From JASHPR01 sp963833885 (lineage in GTDB: Bacteria; Actinomycetota; Actinomycetes; Streptosporangiales; Streptosporangiaceae), in contig CAWHZU010000014.1 of NCBI GenBank assembly GCA_963833885.1, forward strand, positions 1 through 64,000: DNA of 64,000 bases. The letters run 5' to 3'. Made by a program: the position numbers and the translations under genes. Under the pieces are notes generated by a model, which saw nothing but the letters and a program-made list of their open reading frames with translations, was not told the DNA's origin and did not search any database. Each line of letters starts with the position of its first letter. The stretch's first letter is position 1. Shown piece by piece: positions 1-8,178 of the stretch.

Positions 1-231
1 TACTCTAGATATCTTAGGTTACCACTAGATCGAGCCCGGATCGCGAGGGCCAGCACGGCCCACACAAGCTCCGCCAGCATGACCTGCAGCCGTCGATGTA
101 CCGATGGGACTGTTCTATGCGGCCGAACGGTTCATCCATGAGCGGGTGTGAGCCGAGTCCTGGGGCACCGGGGGCGGATGGGACGCCAGGGGTGGGAAGG
201 AAGTAGCCGCCCGCAAGGCGCTGACGCTTTT
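1..231. other. No supported gene at window start
   Basis: No reading frame here has the codon bias of its neighbours or a ribosome site. A short minus-strand frame runs off the window start and encodes a hydrophobic stretch, but it is too short to call. It may be the edge of a gene outside the window. Confidence 0.4.
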
Positions 232-570
232 CTACGCCGCAGCATCGGAATTTTGGGATGTCGCTGCCTGGCACGGCGCTTCTTTTTTATTCTCGGCATC
301 CCATACGAGACTGAGCAACGCACAGCAAGGGTCGCAGAGCTTGGCGGTATCCGAAGGTGCGATGTAAACGCCACCGCCAATCATGACTTGACTGATCTCA
401 TCGTCGTAATCCATGTCAGCCCAGTCGTCGTTCAGCACGATCAGCCAGCCCGTGTACTTCCGATATCGCAAGACCTCCTGTATGAGTTCTACTCTGGTTA
501 ACGTTCGTGGATCACGGGCGTTCTGCAGCGCTTCGCGTGCTTCGATCACGCCACGGTCGCATGTTTCCAT
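232..570 (-). CDS. Small hypothetical protein (112 aa)
   Basis: The ATG at 570 is preceded by GGAGAGG about 6 bases upstream, which decides the start; an upstream in-frame start at 684 lacks such a site and would overlap the GntR gene. The product is acidic and hydrophilic in the middle (DDWADMDYDDE), with a short Cys pair (CDPCC) near residue 83 and an Ala/Gln/Ser-rich tail. I do not recognise a family. It diverges from the mini-GntR gene about 105 bases away, which suggests that regulator may control it. Base composition is slightly less GC-rich than the rest of the window, consistent with an accessory gene. Confidence 0.6.
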   Translation of the reverse strand: METCDRGVIEAREALQNARDPRTLTRVELIQEVLRYRKYTGWLIVLNDDWADMDYDDEISQVMIGGGVYIAPSDTAKLCDPCCALLSLVWDAENKKEAPCQAATSQNSDAAA

Positions 571-675
571 GTCATTCCTCTCCGGCCTGAGTTCGGCCCC
601 GTCGCGATGACTATAGCACTCTTCGATGTCCGCGAACACCGCGAAGAGTCTTGTCTGCTCGGAGCTATGAGGATC

Positions 676-921
676 ATGGAACATGTGCGATCTTCGGAGC
701 TTCCCAGCGAGCGCGTGGCTGCCGATCTACGTCGTCGCGTGGAGTCCGGGGAGTGGGCACCGGGAGGCCAGCTACCGAGCGTGGCCCAGCTAGCCGACCA
801 TTACGCCACGTCGCGAACGACAGTGCAGAAGTCTGTCAAGGTTCTTGTAGCCGAAGGGATCTTGGTCACTCGCCACGGTTGGGGGACTTTCGTCGCTGGC
901 GCGCCTCAGGGTGACCGCTAG
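676..921 (+). CDS. Mini-GntR family transcriptional regulator
   Basis: The 81-aa product is essentially only a GntR winged helix. It contains the SERVAADLRRR helix, the W-PGGQLPS turn, a LADHYATSRTTVQKSV recognition helix and the final wing ILVTRHGWGTFV. The effector-binding domain is absent, as in the short DNA-binding-only GntR proteins common in actinobacteria. ATG 676 has CGGAG 11 bases upstream; ATG 667 is the other candidate but sits only 2 bases after it. It diverges from the hypothetical gene at 232-570, its most likely target. The family assignment is firm; the role is not known. Confidence 0.8.
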   Translation: MEHVRSSELPSERVAADLRRRVESGEWAPGGQLPSVAQLADHYATSRTTVQKSVKVLVAEGILVTRHGWGTFVAGAPQGDR

Positions 922-930
922 ATCCATCGG

Positions 931-1803
931 TTATGAGCTCGTCATGGCGTTCGCTGCTGCGTCGGCGACGTCCTCGACAAGCGAGATGCCGGAACCCTCG
1001 CTGGCGTTGTCGTCGGACAGGACCGCTATCAGCATGCGCTGGCCGTCATGGGTGACCTCGCCGATGCTGTTGATCTCCCACAGGTAGGGGTTGGGCAGCC
1101 AGCCGTTCTTGACCATCAACCCCGTCCCGGGGTCGGCAGCCGCGGTCACGCCCCACTGCTGGTCGGTCTCGACCTGGCTCATCAGCGACTGGATGTACTC
1201 CTGGGACGCGGACGACAGCGGCGATGGGCGGGTGAAGACCACGCGCAGCAGCCGGATCTGGTCGTCCACGGTGGTGCTGGTCAGACCCCAGTACCCGGCG
1301 GTGCCAGCCGTGGTCTCGGTGAGCCCGCAGACCCGGTTGGCGTCGTCGATGGCCCCGGCCCCGCCGACGTCGTCGTACAGGTCGCTGGCCGAGTCGTTGT
1401 CGCTGTTCTCGATCATGGTAGTGGCCAGGTCCTGGTCTTCGGGCGTGATCGCCTGCCCGGCTTCCTGCGCCTGATATAGCAGTGTGACCAGGATGTCGAC
1501 CTTGACGATGCTGGCGGTCACGAACGCCCGGGTGCCGCCGTAGGCCGCCTCGCTCCCGGTGGTCAGATCGTCCACCGCGACAGCAAAGTGGCCGCCGTCG
1601 TCCCTTATCAGCGGCGCCAGCGCAGCCGTCAGGTCCGGCTGGGCGGACGGCGTCTTCGGTCGCGCCTTCGCCCGCGTCTTGGACTTCACGGTTGGCCTGT
1701 GCCGGTGCGCCAGTGCGGCGACGCTGGCCACCGCACCAGTACAACTCACGCAGCAGAGGGTCGCGAGCACAAGCAGGCTCGCCATAACAGCACGCCGTCG
1801 CAT
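931..1803 (-). CDS. Beta-lactamase-fold serine hydrolase lipoprotein
   Basis: Translation from ATG 1803 gives 290 aa with an N-terminal signal and a lipobox-like LCCVSC. The mature part carries class A beta-lactamase/PBP motifs: a S-I-V-K tetrad (TASIVKVDI), an S-D-N triad (IENSDNDSA) and K-N-G (VKNGWLP) in the KTG position. This points to a secreted serine hydrolase of the beta-lactamase2 (PF13354) type, acting at the cell wall or on beta-lactams. The KNG variant and absence of an obvious Glu166 motif make true beta-lactamase activity uncertain. A start at 1848 (TTG) is possible but would lengthen the signal peptide. The gene follows the mft locus but a 123-base gap separates it. Confidence 0.75.
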   Translation of the reverse strand: MRRRAVMASLLVLATLCCVSCTGAVASVAALAHRHRPTVKSKTRAKARPKTPSAQPDLTAALAPLIRDDGGHFAVAVDDLTTGSEAAYGGTRAFVTASIVKVDILVTLLYQAQEAGQAITPEDQDLATTMIENSDNDSASDLYDDVGGAGAIDDANRVCGLTETTAGTAGYWGLTSTTVDDQIRLLRVVFTRPSPLSSASQEYIQSLMSQVETDQQWGVTAAADPGTGLMVKNGWLPNPYLWEINSIGEVTHDGQRMLIAVLSDDNASEGSGISLVEDVADAAANAMTSS

Positions 1804-1926
1804 GCTACTCGAACGTAAACACGAATCCTTAGAAGGCTTCGTGATCAAGATGGTGATTCGATGTGAAGATCGCAGACGGCGCCAGGCTTACAGGGAACGC
1901 CCAGCGACGCGAGAAGTGGCGGGTGG

Positions 1927-2724
1927 TTACAGGGCCAGGCCGCCGTCGACGGGGATCACGGCGCCGGTGATCCCGCCACTGCCCTCCCCCGCCAGCCAGG
2001 CAAGGGCGGCGGCTACCTCGTCCGGCGCCAGCAGCCGTCGCACCGGCTGCTGCGCCGCGAACGCCGACGGGCCGGGCAGTCCGTACAGCCGGGCGCTCTC
2101 GGCCAGGATCGGCGTGTCCGTGGAGCCAGGGCTCACCGCGTTCGCGGTCACCCCGGTCTCGCCGAGCTCGGCCGCCAGCGCCCGGATCAGCCCGGCCACA
2201 CCCGCCTTGGCCGCGCAGTAGGCCGCCAGCATCGGCAGGCCGCGGGTCGCGGCGGCCGATGCCACGGCGAGAAATCTTCCAGAACGCGGCGCCGGGCGGC
2301 GCAGCAGCGCCGGGATCGCCGCTCTGGCCAGGTTGATCACACCGCCGAGGTCGGTGTCGAGCACCGCGCGTGCCTGGTCGGCGGGCATCTCCCAGAGCGG
2401 CACGCCGCCAGCGATCACGCCGGCCACGGCCACCGCGGCGTCCAGGCCACCCCACTGCCGGTCCGCCGCTGCAACCGCAGCGGAAAGCTGCCCTTCGTCG
2501 CGGACGTCGGCGACGTGCGCCAGCGCGGTACCCGGCCCGGCGGCCGACGCCTTCGCTACCACCTCGTCGAGTTCGTCCCGACTGCCGAGCCGGTAGGGCA
2601 GCGCGGGATCATCGGCACATTGGTCGACGGCGAGCACCGCCCACCCCTGCGCGGCGAGGACGCGGACGGTCGCCGCGCCGATGCCGCGGGCGGCGCCGGT
2701 GACCAGCGCGACTCTGGCTGCCAT
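1927..2724 (-). CDS. Mycofactocin-locus SDR oxidoreductase
   Basis: This 265-aa short-chain dehydrogenase has the Rossmann motif TGAARGIG near residue 10, an Asp after beta-2 (VDQ) favouring NAD, an active-site Ser (VASAAATRG), the YCAAK (YxxxK) pair and a C-terminal VDGG. ATG 2724 overlaps the mftD stop by one base (TGATG), so it is translated with mftD. An SDR directly after mftD matches the mycofactocin-associated SDR subgroup (TIGR04504-like) that passes hydride to mycofactocin. The substrate, probably an alcohol, is unknown. Confidence 0.85.
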   Translation of the reverse strand: MAARVALVTGAARGIGAATVRVLAAQGWAVLAVDQCADDPALPYRLGSRDELDEVVAKASAAGPGTALAHVADVRDEGQLSAAVAAADRQWGGLDAAVAVAGVIAGGVPLWEMPADQARAVLDTDLGGVINLARAAIPALLRRPAPRSGRFLAVASAAATRGLPMLAAYCAAKAGVAGLIRALAAELGETGVTANAVSPGSTDTPILAESARLYGLPGPSAFAAQQPVRRLLAPDEVAAALAWLAGEGSGGITGAVIPVDGGLAL

Positions 2725-3896
2725 CAAGCACCCAGGGTGCGGGTGAACCCCGGCGGGATCACGATGTCGCCGGGCGTCAGGTCACCCGCGGAGGACTTGC
2801 CGAGGCCGAGCAAGGCGGAGTCGATGCCGCCGCGCATGATGTCGAGCACGTTCTCGACGCCCGCCTGGCCGTTGGCGGCGAGGCCCCACAGGTAGGCGCG
2901 GCCGATCATCACCGCCTTCGCGCCAAGCGCCAGCGCCTTGACCACGTCGCCGCCGCGCCGGACGCCGCCGTCGAGCAGCACCTCCACCTGGTCCCCCACG
3001 GCCTCGGCGACCGCGGGCAAAGCCCGGATCGTGGCCGGGGTGCCGTCCAGGTTGTTGCCGCCGTGGTTGGACACCGAGATCGCAGTCACCCCCGCGTCCA
3101 CCGCGCGCTTGGCGTCGTCGACCCGGATCACGCCCTTGAGCATGAACGGCCCGCCCCACTGCTCGCGCAGCCACCGCACGTCGTCCCAGGTCGGCAGCGG
3201 CGACTGGATCCACTGGCCGTACGCGCCGAAGAACGTCGGCGCAGGCTCGCCGCTGGCGGCCAGGTTCGGCACGGTCAGGTCCGGCACCTTTCCGGTCTTG
3301 GCGTAGTCGAGCAGCCAGCGCGGGTGGCGCAGCACGTCGGGCGCGAACCTGGCCATGGTCTTGAGGTCTACCCGCTCCGGGATCGTTGGGCTGCCCCAGT
3401 CCCTGCCGTTGGAGAACGACCAGTCCAGCGTCACGATCAGCCCGACGGCGCCAGCGGCGCGGGCCCGTTCCACGTGCTCGATGAGCTGGTCGCGGGTGCC
3501 GACCCAGTACGTCTGGAAGAACGTCTTCGGGTTGACGGCGACCACCTCCTCAACCGGCTTGCTGGCGAACGAGCTCAGCCCCATCGCGGTCCCCCGCGCC
3601 GCCGCGGCCCTGGCCACGGCCACCTCCCCGTCGGGGTGCACCGCCTGCACGCCGGTGGGCGAGATGATCACCGGGAGCGATATCTCCTGGCCCATGACCC
3701 TGGTCGCCATCTCGCGCTTGGCCGAGAGCCCGACGACGTGCGGAGCGAAGCCCAGCTCGCTGAACGCCTTGATGTTGTCGCTGACGGTCAGCCCCTTCTC
3801 AGAGCCCGCGACCAGCGCGCCGTAGACGGACTTGGGCAGCCGCTTCTTGGCGCGCCGCTGCGCCACGGCGACGGTCTCGAACCATCCGTTGCTCAT
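2724..3896 (-). CDS. mftD: Pre-mycofactocin synthase MftD
   Basis: The 390-aa product is an FMN-dependent alpha-hydroxy-acid dehydrogenase family protein. Visible motifs are the TIM-barrel FMN site (LLDGGVRRG near 308-315, IGRAYLWG near 331-338), the catalytic-base region SVSNHGGNN (His about 278) and a Lys at FMLKG (about 254). In the pathway MftD oxidatively deaminates the Val-Tyr-derived AHDP to pre-mycofactocin, the redox-active form. ATG 3896 follows AGGATTGACAG. Its place downstream of mftA, mftB and mftC, between mycofactocin-type SDRs, makes the assignment strong. Confidence 0.95.
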   Translation of the reverse strand: MSNGWFETVAVAQRRAKKRLPKSVYGALVAGSEKGLTVSDNIKAFSELGFAPHVVGLSAKREMATRVMGQEISLPVIISPTGVQAVHPDGEVAVARAAAARGTAMGLSSFASKPVEEVVAVNPKTFFQTYWVGTRDQLIEHVERARAAGAVGLIVTLDWSFSNGRDWGSPTIPERVDLKTMARFAPDVLRHPRWLLDYAKTGKVPDLTVPNLAASGEPAPTFFGAYGQWIQSPLPTWDDVRWLREQWGGPFMLKGVIRVDDAKRAVDAGVTAISVSNHGGNNLDGTPATIRALPAVAEAVGDQVEVLLDGGVRRGGDVVKALALGAKAVMIGRAYLWGLAANGQAGVENVLDIMRGGIDSALLGLGKSSAGDLTPGDIVIPPGFTRTLGA

Positions 3897-3969
3897 CTGT
3901 CAATCCTCTCAGTCACCGCCTCGCAGCCAGATTCGCCTGGCCCTGGTGTCCTCGAGGGCGGTCATAACG

Positions 3970-4779
3970 TCACCGGATGGTGTTGCCCGCGTCGACGGTG
4001 AACTCGAGCCCGGTGACGTACCGGGACTCGTCCGACGCCAGGAACAGCACCGCGTTGCTGATCTCGCGGGCGTCGAGGCTCTCGATCGGGAGCGTGTTCA
4101 TGTAGATCGGCCCGAGGTTCGGGTCCCGCCCGATCAGGCCCTCGAGCCCGCCGAGGCCGTCCGCCATCGGCGTGCTGACGCCGGTCGGGTGCACGGTGTT
4201 GACCCGGATGTGGTGCAAGGCGAGCTCGTTCGCCATGGTCCGGGCGATGCCGACGACGCCATGCTTGGCGGCCACGTACGGCGCGAGGTACGGCAGGCCC
4301 TTGATCCCGGCCGTCGAGCTGATGCAGATGATCGACCCGCCCCCGCCCGCGATCAGATGCGGAGCCGACACCACCATCGTGTTCCACACCCCGGTCAGGT
4401 TGGTGTCGAGCGTGTCCTGCCAGACCGCGGGCGTGACCTCGTCCCAGGTCTGCACCGTGCAGATGCCGGCGTTAGCGCAGACGATGTCCAGACGGCCGAG
4501 CTCCGCCACCCCGTCGTCCACGACCGACTTCAGCGCGGCCTCGTCGCGCACGTCCGCCGTCGCGGCCACGATCCGCCGGTCCAGCGCCTCGACCGCCTTC
4601 ACCGTGTCGTCCAGGTCCGCCTCGGTGGCCAGCGAGTAGCTCACCGTGTCGTAGTCCCGGCAGATGTCGATCGCGATGATGTCGGCGCCCTCCTCCGCCA
4701 GCCTGACCGCGTGGCTCCTGCCCTGACCCCGCGCCGCACCGGTGATGAACGCGACCTTGCCTGCTACCCGTCCTGCCAC
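3970..4779 (-). CDS. Mycofactocin-dependent SDR oxidoreductase (copy 1)
   Basis: This 269-aa SDR starts at GTG 4779, directly after a GAGGGGAGAG ribosome site. It has the characteristic mycofactocin-SDR N-terminus (GKVAFITGAARGQGRSHA, with Gln in the glycine motif) and IDIC after beta-2. It also has the extra segment before helix C (TDSVSY-type region near 50-75), the Ser/Tyr/Lys site (SSTAGIKGLPY then YVAAK) and a VDAG end. Members of TIGR03971 hold NAD tightly and need mycofactocin for turnover. It is closely related to the neighbouring copy 2, 11 bases upstream, so the pair arose by duplication. Confidence 0.92.
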   Translation of the reverse strand: MAGRVAGKVAFITGAARGQGRSHAVRLAEEGADIIAIDICRDYDTVSYSLATEADLDDTVKAVEALDRRIVAATADVRDEAALKSVVDDGVAELGRLDIVCANAGICTVQTWDEVTPAVWQDTLDTNLTGVWNTMVVSAPHLIAGGGGSIICISSTAGIKGLPYLAPYVAAKHGVVGIARTMANELALHHIRVNTVHPTGVSTPMADGLGGLEGLIGRDPNLGPIYMNTLPIESLDAREISNAVLFLASDESRYVTGLEFTVDAGNTIR

Positions 4780-4790
4780 GATCTCTCCCC

Positions 4791-5609
4791 TCACTTCTTG
4801 TTCGTGTATCCGGCGTCGACCGGGACCGTGATGCCGGTGACGTAACGCGCGTCGTCCGAGACCAGCCACAAAATGGCGTTGGAGACGTCGACCGACTCGA
4901 CCATGTCGACCGGCAGCGCGTTGGGCATCAGGTCCGACAGACTGCGGTCCTGCCCCAGGAACTCCTGCATCACGTCGTTCACCACCATCGGCGTGCGCAC
5001 GCCGGTCGGGTGCACCGAGTTGACCCGGATGCTGTGCGGCGCCAGGTTGTTGGCGTAGGACCGCATGAGCCCGACCAGGGCGTGCTTGGACGCGGTGTAG
5101 CCGAGGCCGCCCCGGGTGGGGCCGCCGATGCCGTTGATGCCTGCGGTCGAGCTGGTGAGCACGATCGCGCCGCCCTTGCCGCGCTCGATCATCGACGGGA
5201 TCGCGATCTCCACGGTGTTGAACACGCCGGTCAGGTTCACGTCGATGACGTCCTGCCAGGCTTCGTGCGGCTCGCGCAGGGACATCGGCGCGATGCCGGC
5301 GTTGGCCAGCACGATGTCCACCGGGCCGAGTTCGGCCACGCCCGCGTCGAACGCGGCCCGCAGGCCGGCCTCGTCCCGCACGTCGGCCTGCCGGGCGACG
5401 ATCCGCCGGTCCAGCGCCTCGACCTCCTTGACCGTCTGGTCGAGGTCCTGCGGCGTCGCCATCGGGTACGGGACGGTGTCGATCTGGCGGCAGATGTCGA
5501 CCGCGATGATGTCCGCGCCCTCCTGGGCCAGCCGCACCGCGTGGCTTCGGCCCTGACCGCGCGCGGCGCCGGTGATGAAGGCGACCTTGCCCTCGAGCCT
5601 TCCTGCCAC
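4791..5609 (-). CDS. Mycofactocin-dependent SDR oxidoreductase (copy 2)
   Basis: The 272-aa product starts at GTG 5609 behind GAGGAGGGG. It shares the GKVAFITGAARGQGRSHA signature with copy 1, then VDICRQ, an NAG motif (ANAGIAPMS), a Ser site (TSSTAGING), YTASK and a terminal VDAGYTNKK. It lies between mftC and copy 1 in one direction, so it should be in the mycofactocin transcript. It probably oxidises a small alcohol with non-exchangeable NAD and mycofactocin as external acceptor; the substrate cannot be read from the sequence. Differences around the substrate loop (GIGGPTRGGLG insertion before the Tyr) suggest a different substrate from copy 1. Confidence 0.92.
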   Translation of the reverse strand: MAGRLEGKVAFITGAARGQGRSHAVRLAQEGADIIAVDICRQIDTVPYPMATPQDLDQTVKEVEALDRRIVARQADVRDEAGLRAAFDAGVAELGPVDIVLANAGIAPMSLREPHEAWQDVIDVNLTGVFNTVEIAIPSMIERGKGGAIVLTSSTAGINGIGGPTRGGLGYTASKHALVGLMRSYANNLAPHSIRVNSVHPTGVRTPMVVNDVMQEFLGQDRSLSDLMPNALPVDMVESVDVSNAILWLVSDDARYVTGITVPVDAGYTNKK

Positions 5610-5676
5610 TGATTCCCCTCCTCGCCGAGCGGATCTTGTTTTATACCTGGAACGGGCAGCCGGGGCTAAGTGGGCG

Positions 5677-6918
5677 TTACCCAGGGAATCCGGCCAGCGG
5701 GTTCTCGTCGCAGGCGTGCGCGGGTGGCGCCTGCGGACGTCGGCCGATCGTGACCGGCACCGGCTCGCGCCGGCCGCGCACGCCGCCACGGTGCGAGTGG
5801 TCCAGCGCCGGGCGGGGCGTGGTCGCCGGGTCGGCAGCCGTCAGCGCTTCGGCGCCGTATCCCTGCACGCATTCCGGGTCGGGCCCGTCCAGCGGCAGGC
5901 CGGTGAAGAACTTGGCGGCCATGCAGCCGCCGCGGCACGAGTCGAAGAACTGGCAGGATGCGCAGGCTCCGCCGGACTGCGGCCCGCGCAGCTCGGCGAA
6001 CAGCTCCGAGTCGCGCCACACCGCAGCGAACCCGCCGGGCCGCCGCACGTTCCCGGCCAGGAACTCCTGGTGGATCGCGAACGGGCACGCGTAGACGTCG
6101 CCCACCGGGTCGATCAGGCAGACCACACGGCCGGCCCCGCAGAGGTTCAGGCCGGGCAGCGGCCCGCCGTACGGCGCCAGGTGGAAGAACGAGTCGCCGG
6201 TCAGCACCTGCTCGCCGCGGGTGACCAGCCAGTCGTAGAGCTCGCGCTGCTGCGGCGCGGTCGGGTGCAGCTCGTGCCAGGTGTCGGCGCCCCGGCCGGA
6301 CGGCCGCAGCCTGGTCAGCCGCAGCTGGGCGCCGTAGCAGTCGGCGAGCTCCTTGAACCGGTCGAGCTGGGAGACGTTGTGCCGGGTGATAACGACCGAG
6401 ATCTTGAACCCTTTGAACCCGGCCGCCCGCAGGTTCTCCATCGCCAGCATCGCGGTGGCGAACGAGCCGGCCCCGCGTACCGCGTCGTTCACCTCGGCGG
6501 TCGCGCCGTCCAGCGAGATCTGCACGTCCACGTAGTCGCTCGCGGCGAGCCGCCGCGCCACCGCGGGATCGATCTTGATGCCGTTGGTGGAGAACTTCAC
6601 GCCCACGTGGTGGGCGGTGGCGTAGTCGACGAGCTCCCAGAAATCCGGCCGGACCGTTGGCTCACCGCCGCCGATGTTGACGTAGAAGACCTGCATCCGC
6701 TCCAGCGTGTCGATGACGGCCTTGCATTCGGCGGTGGTCAGCTCACGGGGATCCCGCCGCCCCGAGCTGGACAGGCAGTGAACGCACGCGAGGTTGCACG
6801 CGTAGGTCAGCTCCCAGGTCAGGCAGATCGGCGCGTCGAGCCCACGCTCGAACTGCTCGACCAGCCTCGGCACCCGCTGTGTGGCTGGGTGTTCCGGCGC
6901 CATGGTGGCCGCTGTCAC
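5677..6918 (-). CDS. mftC: Mycofactocin radical SAM maturase MftC
   Basis: This 413-aa enzyme decarboxylates and cyclises the C-terminal Val-Tyr of MftA. The radical-SAM cluster motif C-N-L-A-C-V-H-C is at residues 41-48, followed by the GGEPT S-adenosylmethionine motif. The C-terminal SPASM region carries further cysteines (NLCGAGRVVC, YACPF, CASCQFFDSCRGGC) for auxiliary Fe-S clusters. GTG 6918 overlaps the mftB stop by four bases (GTGA) and has AAGGAGAGGG upstream. The last 60 or so residues, rich in Arg and Pro, are less conserved-looking. Order and motifs make the assignment secure. Confidence 0.96.
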   Translation of the reverse strand: MTAATMAPEHPATQRVPRLVEQFERGLDAPICLTWELTYACNLACVHCLSSSGRRDPRELTTAECKAVIDTLERMQVFYVNIGGGEPTVRPDFWELVDYATAHHVGVKFSTNGIKIDPAVARRLAASDYVDVQISLDGATAEVNDAVRGAGSFATAMLAMENLRAAGFKGFKISVVITRHNVSQLDRFKELADCYGAQLRLTRLRPSGRGADTWHELHPTAPQQRELYDWLVTRGEQVLTGDSFFHLAPYGGPLPGLNLCGAGRVVCLIDPVGDVYACPFAIHQEFLAGNVRRPGGFAAVWRDSELFAELRGPQSGGACASCQFFDSCRGGCMAAKFFTGLPLDGPDPECVQGYGAEALTAADPATTPRPALDHSHRGGVRGRREPVPVTIGRRPQAPPAHACDENPLAGFPG

Positions 6919-7253
6919 GATGCCCTCTCCTTGATCATCTGCGATTCGGCCAGCGTGGCCAGCGCACGCTCGTAGGCCGGCAGCGCCGCACTGCCCACCC
7001 CGGCCGCCGCGCACGCCGAGCGCGCGCTCGGGTGGTCGGCCAGCGAGCGTACGACCGTGAGCACGGTGACGTTCTTCAGGAACGACAGCCGCCGGGTCCC
7101 GAAGTGGTAGAGCAGCGCGCCGAACGGCTCGGGCCGCACCGCGACCCGGTCGTCGATCCGCCACGGCTTGTCCAGGTCGAACACTGCCCCGGCCTCCGCG
7201 GCGGCGCTAGCCCGGAGGGACGGCCCCCCGGAACCCCCCGCCTTAGTAGACAC
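6915..7253 (-). CDS. mftB: Mycofactocin peptide chaperone MftB
   Basis: MftB is the RiPP recognition element that binds the MftA leader and delivers it to MftC. The 112-aa frame carries the family core WRIDDRVAVRPEPFGALLYH followed by FGTRRLSFLKN. The stop overlaps mftC by four bases. The start is uncertain. GTG 7253 overlaps the last codons of mftA by 11 bases without a clear ribosome site. GTG 7184 has GGAGG 8 bases upstream and gives an 89-aa protein beginning right at the conserved core. Other MftB proteins have a short N-terminal extension, so the longer form is kept here. Confidence 0.93.
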   Translation of the reverse strand: MSTKAGGSGGPSLRASAAAEAGAVFDLDKPWRIDDRVAVRPEPFGALLYHFGTRRLSFLKNVTVLTVVRSLADHPSARSACAAAGVGSAALPAYERALATLAESQMIKERAS

Positions 7254-7392
7254 CGCACATTCCGTCGATCGAGACCTCTTCGACCAGGAGTTCGTCGGCG
7301 ACCAGTGCCTCCTCTGCGGCGTGGTCCACGGCTTGCTCCTCGGCGAGTTCGGGCTCGGCTGGCGTCGCTTCGATTACGGCCTGCTGGGTCAT
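7243..7392 (-). CDS. mftA: Mycofactocin precursor peptide MftA
   Basis: This 49-codon gene is easily missed. ATG 7392 follows CGGAGG with a 5-base spacer. The peptide has an acidic leader (many Glu and Ala) and ends in EEVSIDGMCGVY, the diagnostic MftA C-terminus. The last two residues, Val-Tyr, are the part turned into mycofactocin by MftC, MftE and MftD. It is the first gene of the minus-strand mft operon and its end overlaps the longest mftB frame. Two copies of a 13-bp palindrome lie within 60 bases upstream, suggesting control by the divergent MftR. Confidence 0.97.
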   Translation of the reverse strand: MTQQAVIEATPAEPELAEEQAVDHAAEEALVADELLVEEVSIDGMCGVY

Positions 7393-7397
7393 GGCTA

Positions 7398-7433
7398 CCT
7401 CCGTCGCCTAATAATGACACCTGGTGCAGACAG
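7398..7433 (-). promoter_or_regulatory. Probable mftA promoter
   Basis: Reading the minus strand, a TTACTG element (7433-7428) is followed after 17 bases by TATTAG (7410-7405), then CGGAGG and the mftA ATG. The -10/-35 match is only moderate. The proximal palindrome sits in the spacer, as expected for a repressor site. Confidence 0.45.
7416..7428. promoter_or_regulatory. TetR-type palindrome, proximal mftA site
   Basis: GACACCTGGTGCA is a near-palindrome aligning with the distal site GGCACCGAGTGCC. Its centre is 22 bases (about two helical turns) from the distal site. It overlaps the proposed mftA promoter. It is most likely an MftR operator; binding is inferred. Confidence 0.5.
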
Positions 7434-7437
7434 TAAC

Positions 7438-7450
7438 GGCACCGAGTGCC
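7438..7450. promoter_or_regulatory. TetR-type palindrome, distal mftA/mftR site
   Basis: GGCACCGAGTGCC has perfect 5-base arms (GGCAC/GTGCC) around CGA. The same core plus AAA recurs upstream of the second TetR gene (8179-8194), and a version with one central change lies upstream of the nucleoside transporter (59812-59824). It lies between divergent mftA and mftR. Confidence 0.6.
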
Positions 7451-7570
7451 AAATGACAAGGGTCGCGGCTGGAGCGGAGTGAGGCCGACGCCGGGTTGCT
7501 TCGCATGGCGTGCCGGGCCGTGGCATGCTCCTGGGAAGGCCAGCGCGGCGCTGGCAGCGGAGCGAGGGTG

Positions 7571-8176
7571 GTGAGACCGGTGCCGACAGCGGTTCCCGTG
7601 GCCCGGGCCGGCCGCAAGCCCGTCACCTCCCGGGCCGACCTGGAGCATGTCGCGTTCGACCTGTTCGACCGGCAGGGCTTCGAGCGGACCACGGTCGACG
7701 ACATCGCGCGGGCCGCCGGGATAGGGCGGCGGACCTTCTTCCGCTACTTCCCGTCCAAGAACGACGTCCCCTGGGGCAACTTCGACACCGAGCTCGACCG
7801 GATGCGGCTCCGGCTCAAGGCATTGCCGCCGCAGATGCCGCTGATGGAGGCGATCCGGGTGGCGATCGTGGACTTCAACACGTTCGCGCCCGAGCAGATC
7901 GGCCGGCACCGGCGCCGGATGCGGCTGATCCTGCAGACCCCCGCCCTGCAGGCGCATTCCACCCTTCGTTACGCCGCCTGGCGCCAGGTCATCGACGAGT
8001 TCGTCGGCGAGCGCATCGGCCAGTGTGCGGACGCACTGGCGCCGCGGACTCTCGGCTACGTCGCCCTCGGCGTGGCGATCGCCGCCTACGAACAGTGGCT
8101 CGAAACCGACAAGGCCGATCTCGGCGACCTCATGGACAGCGCGATGCGCCAGCTCGCCGCCGCCTTCGCGTGGTAA
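7571..8176 (+). CDS. mftR: Mycofactocin TetR-family regulator MftR
   Basis: The 201-aa TetR protein has a helix-turn-helix TTVDDIARAAGIGRRTFFRYFPSKNDV near residues 38-65. Its C-terminal domain (APEQIGRHRRRMRLILQTPALQAH) looks like the MftR group (TIGR03968). It diverges from mftA. GTG 7571 has GGAGCGAGG immediately upstream with an 8-base distance from GGAG; GTG 7568 and 7580 are alternatives. In mycobacteria MftR represses mft genes and responds to long-chain acyl-CoA; the same role is likely here. It lies 56 bases from a close paralogue, which is unusual. Confidence 0.88.
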   Translation: MRPVPTAVPVARAGRKPVTSRADLEHVAFDLFDRQGFERTTVDDIARAAGIGRRTFFRYFPSKNDVPWGNFDTELDRMRLRLKALPPQMPLMEAIRVAIVDFNTFAPEQIGRHRRRMRLILQTPALQAHSTLRYAAWRQVIDEFVGERIGQCADALAPRTLGYVALGVAIAAYEQWLETDKADLGDLMDSAMRQLAAAFAW

Positions 8177-8178
8177 TC

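Noticed and set aside
1046..1744. 232-aa minus-strand frame inside the beta-lactamase-like gene
   Set aside because: Overlaps the real gene in another frame; Arg/Gly-rich without motifs.
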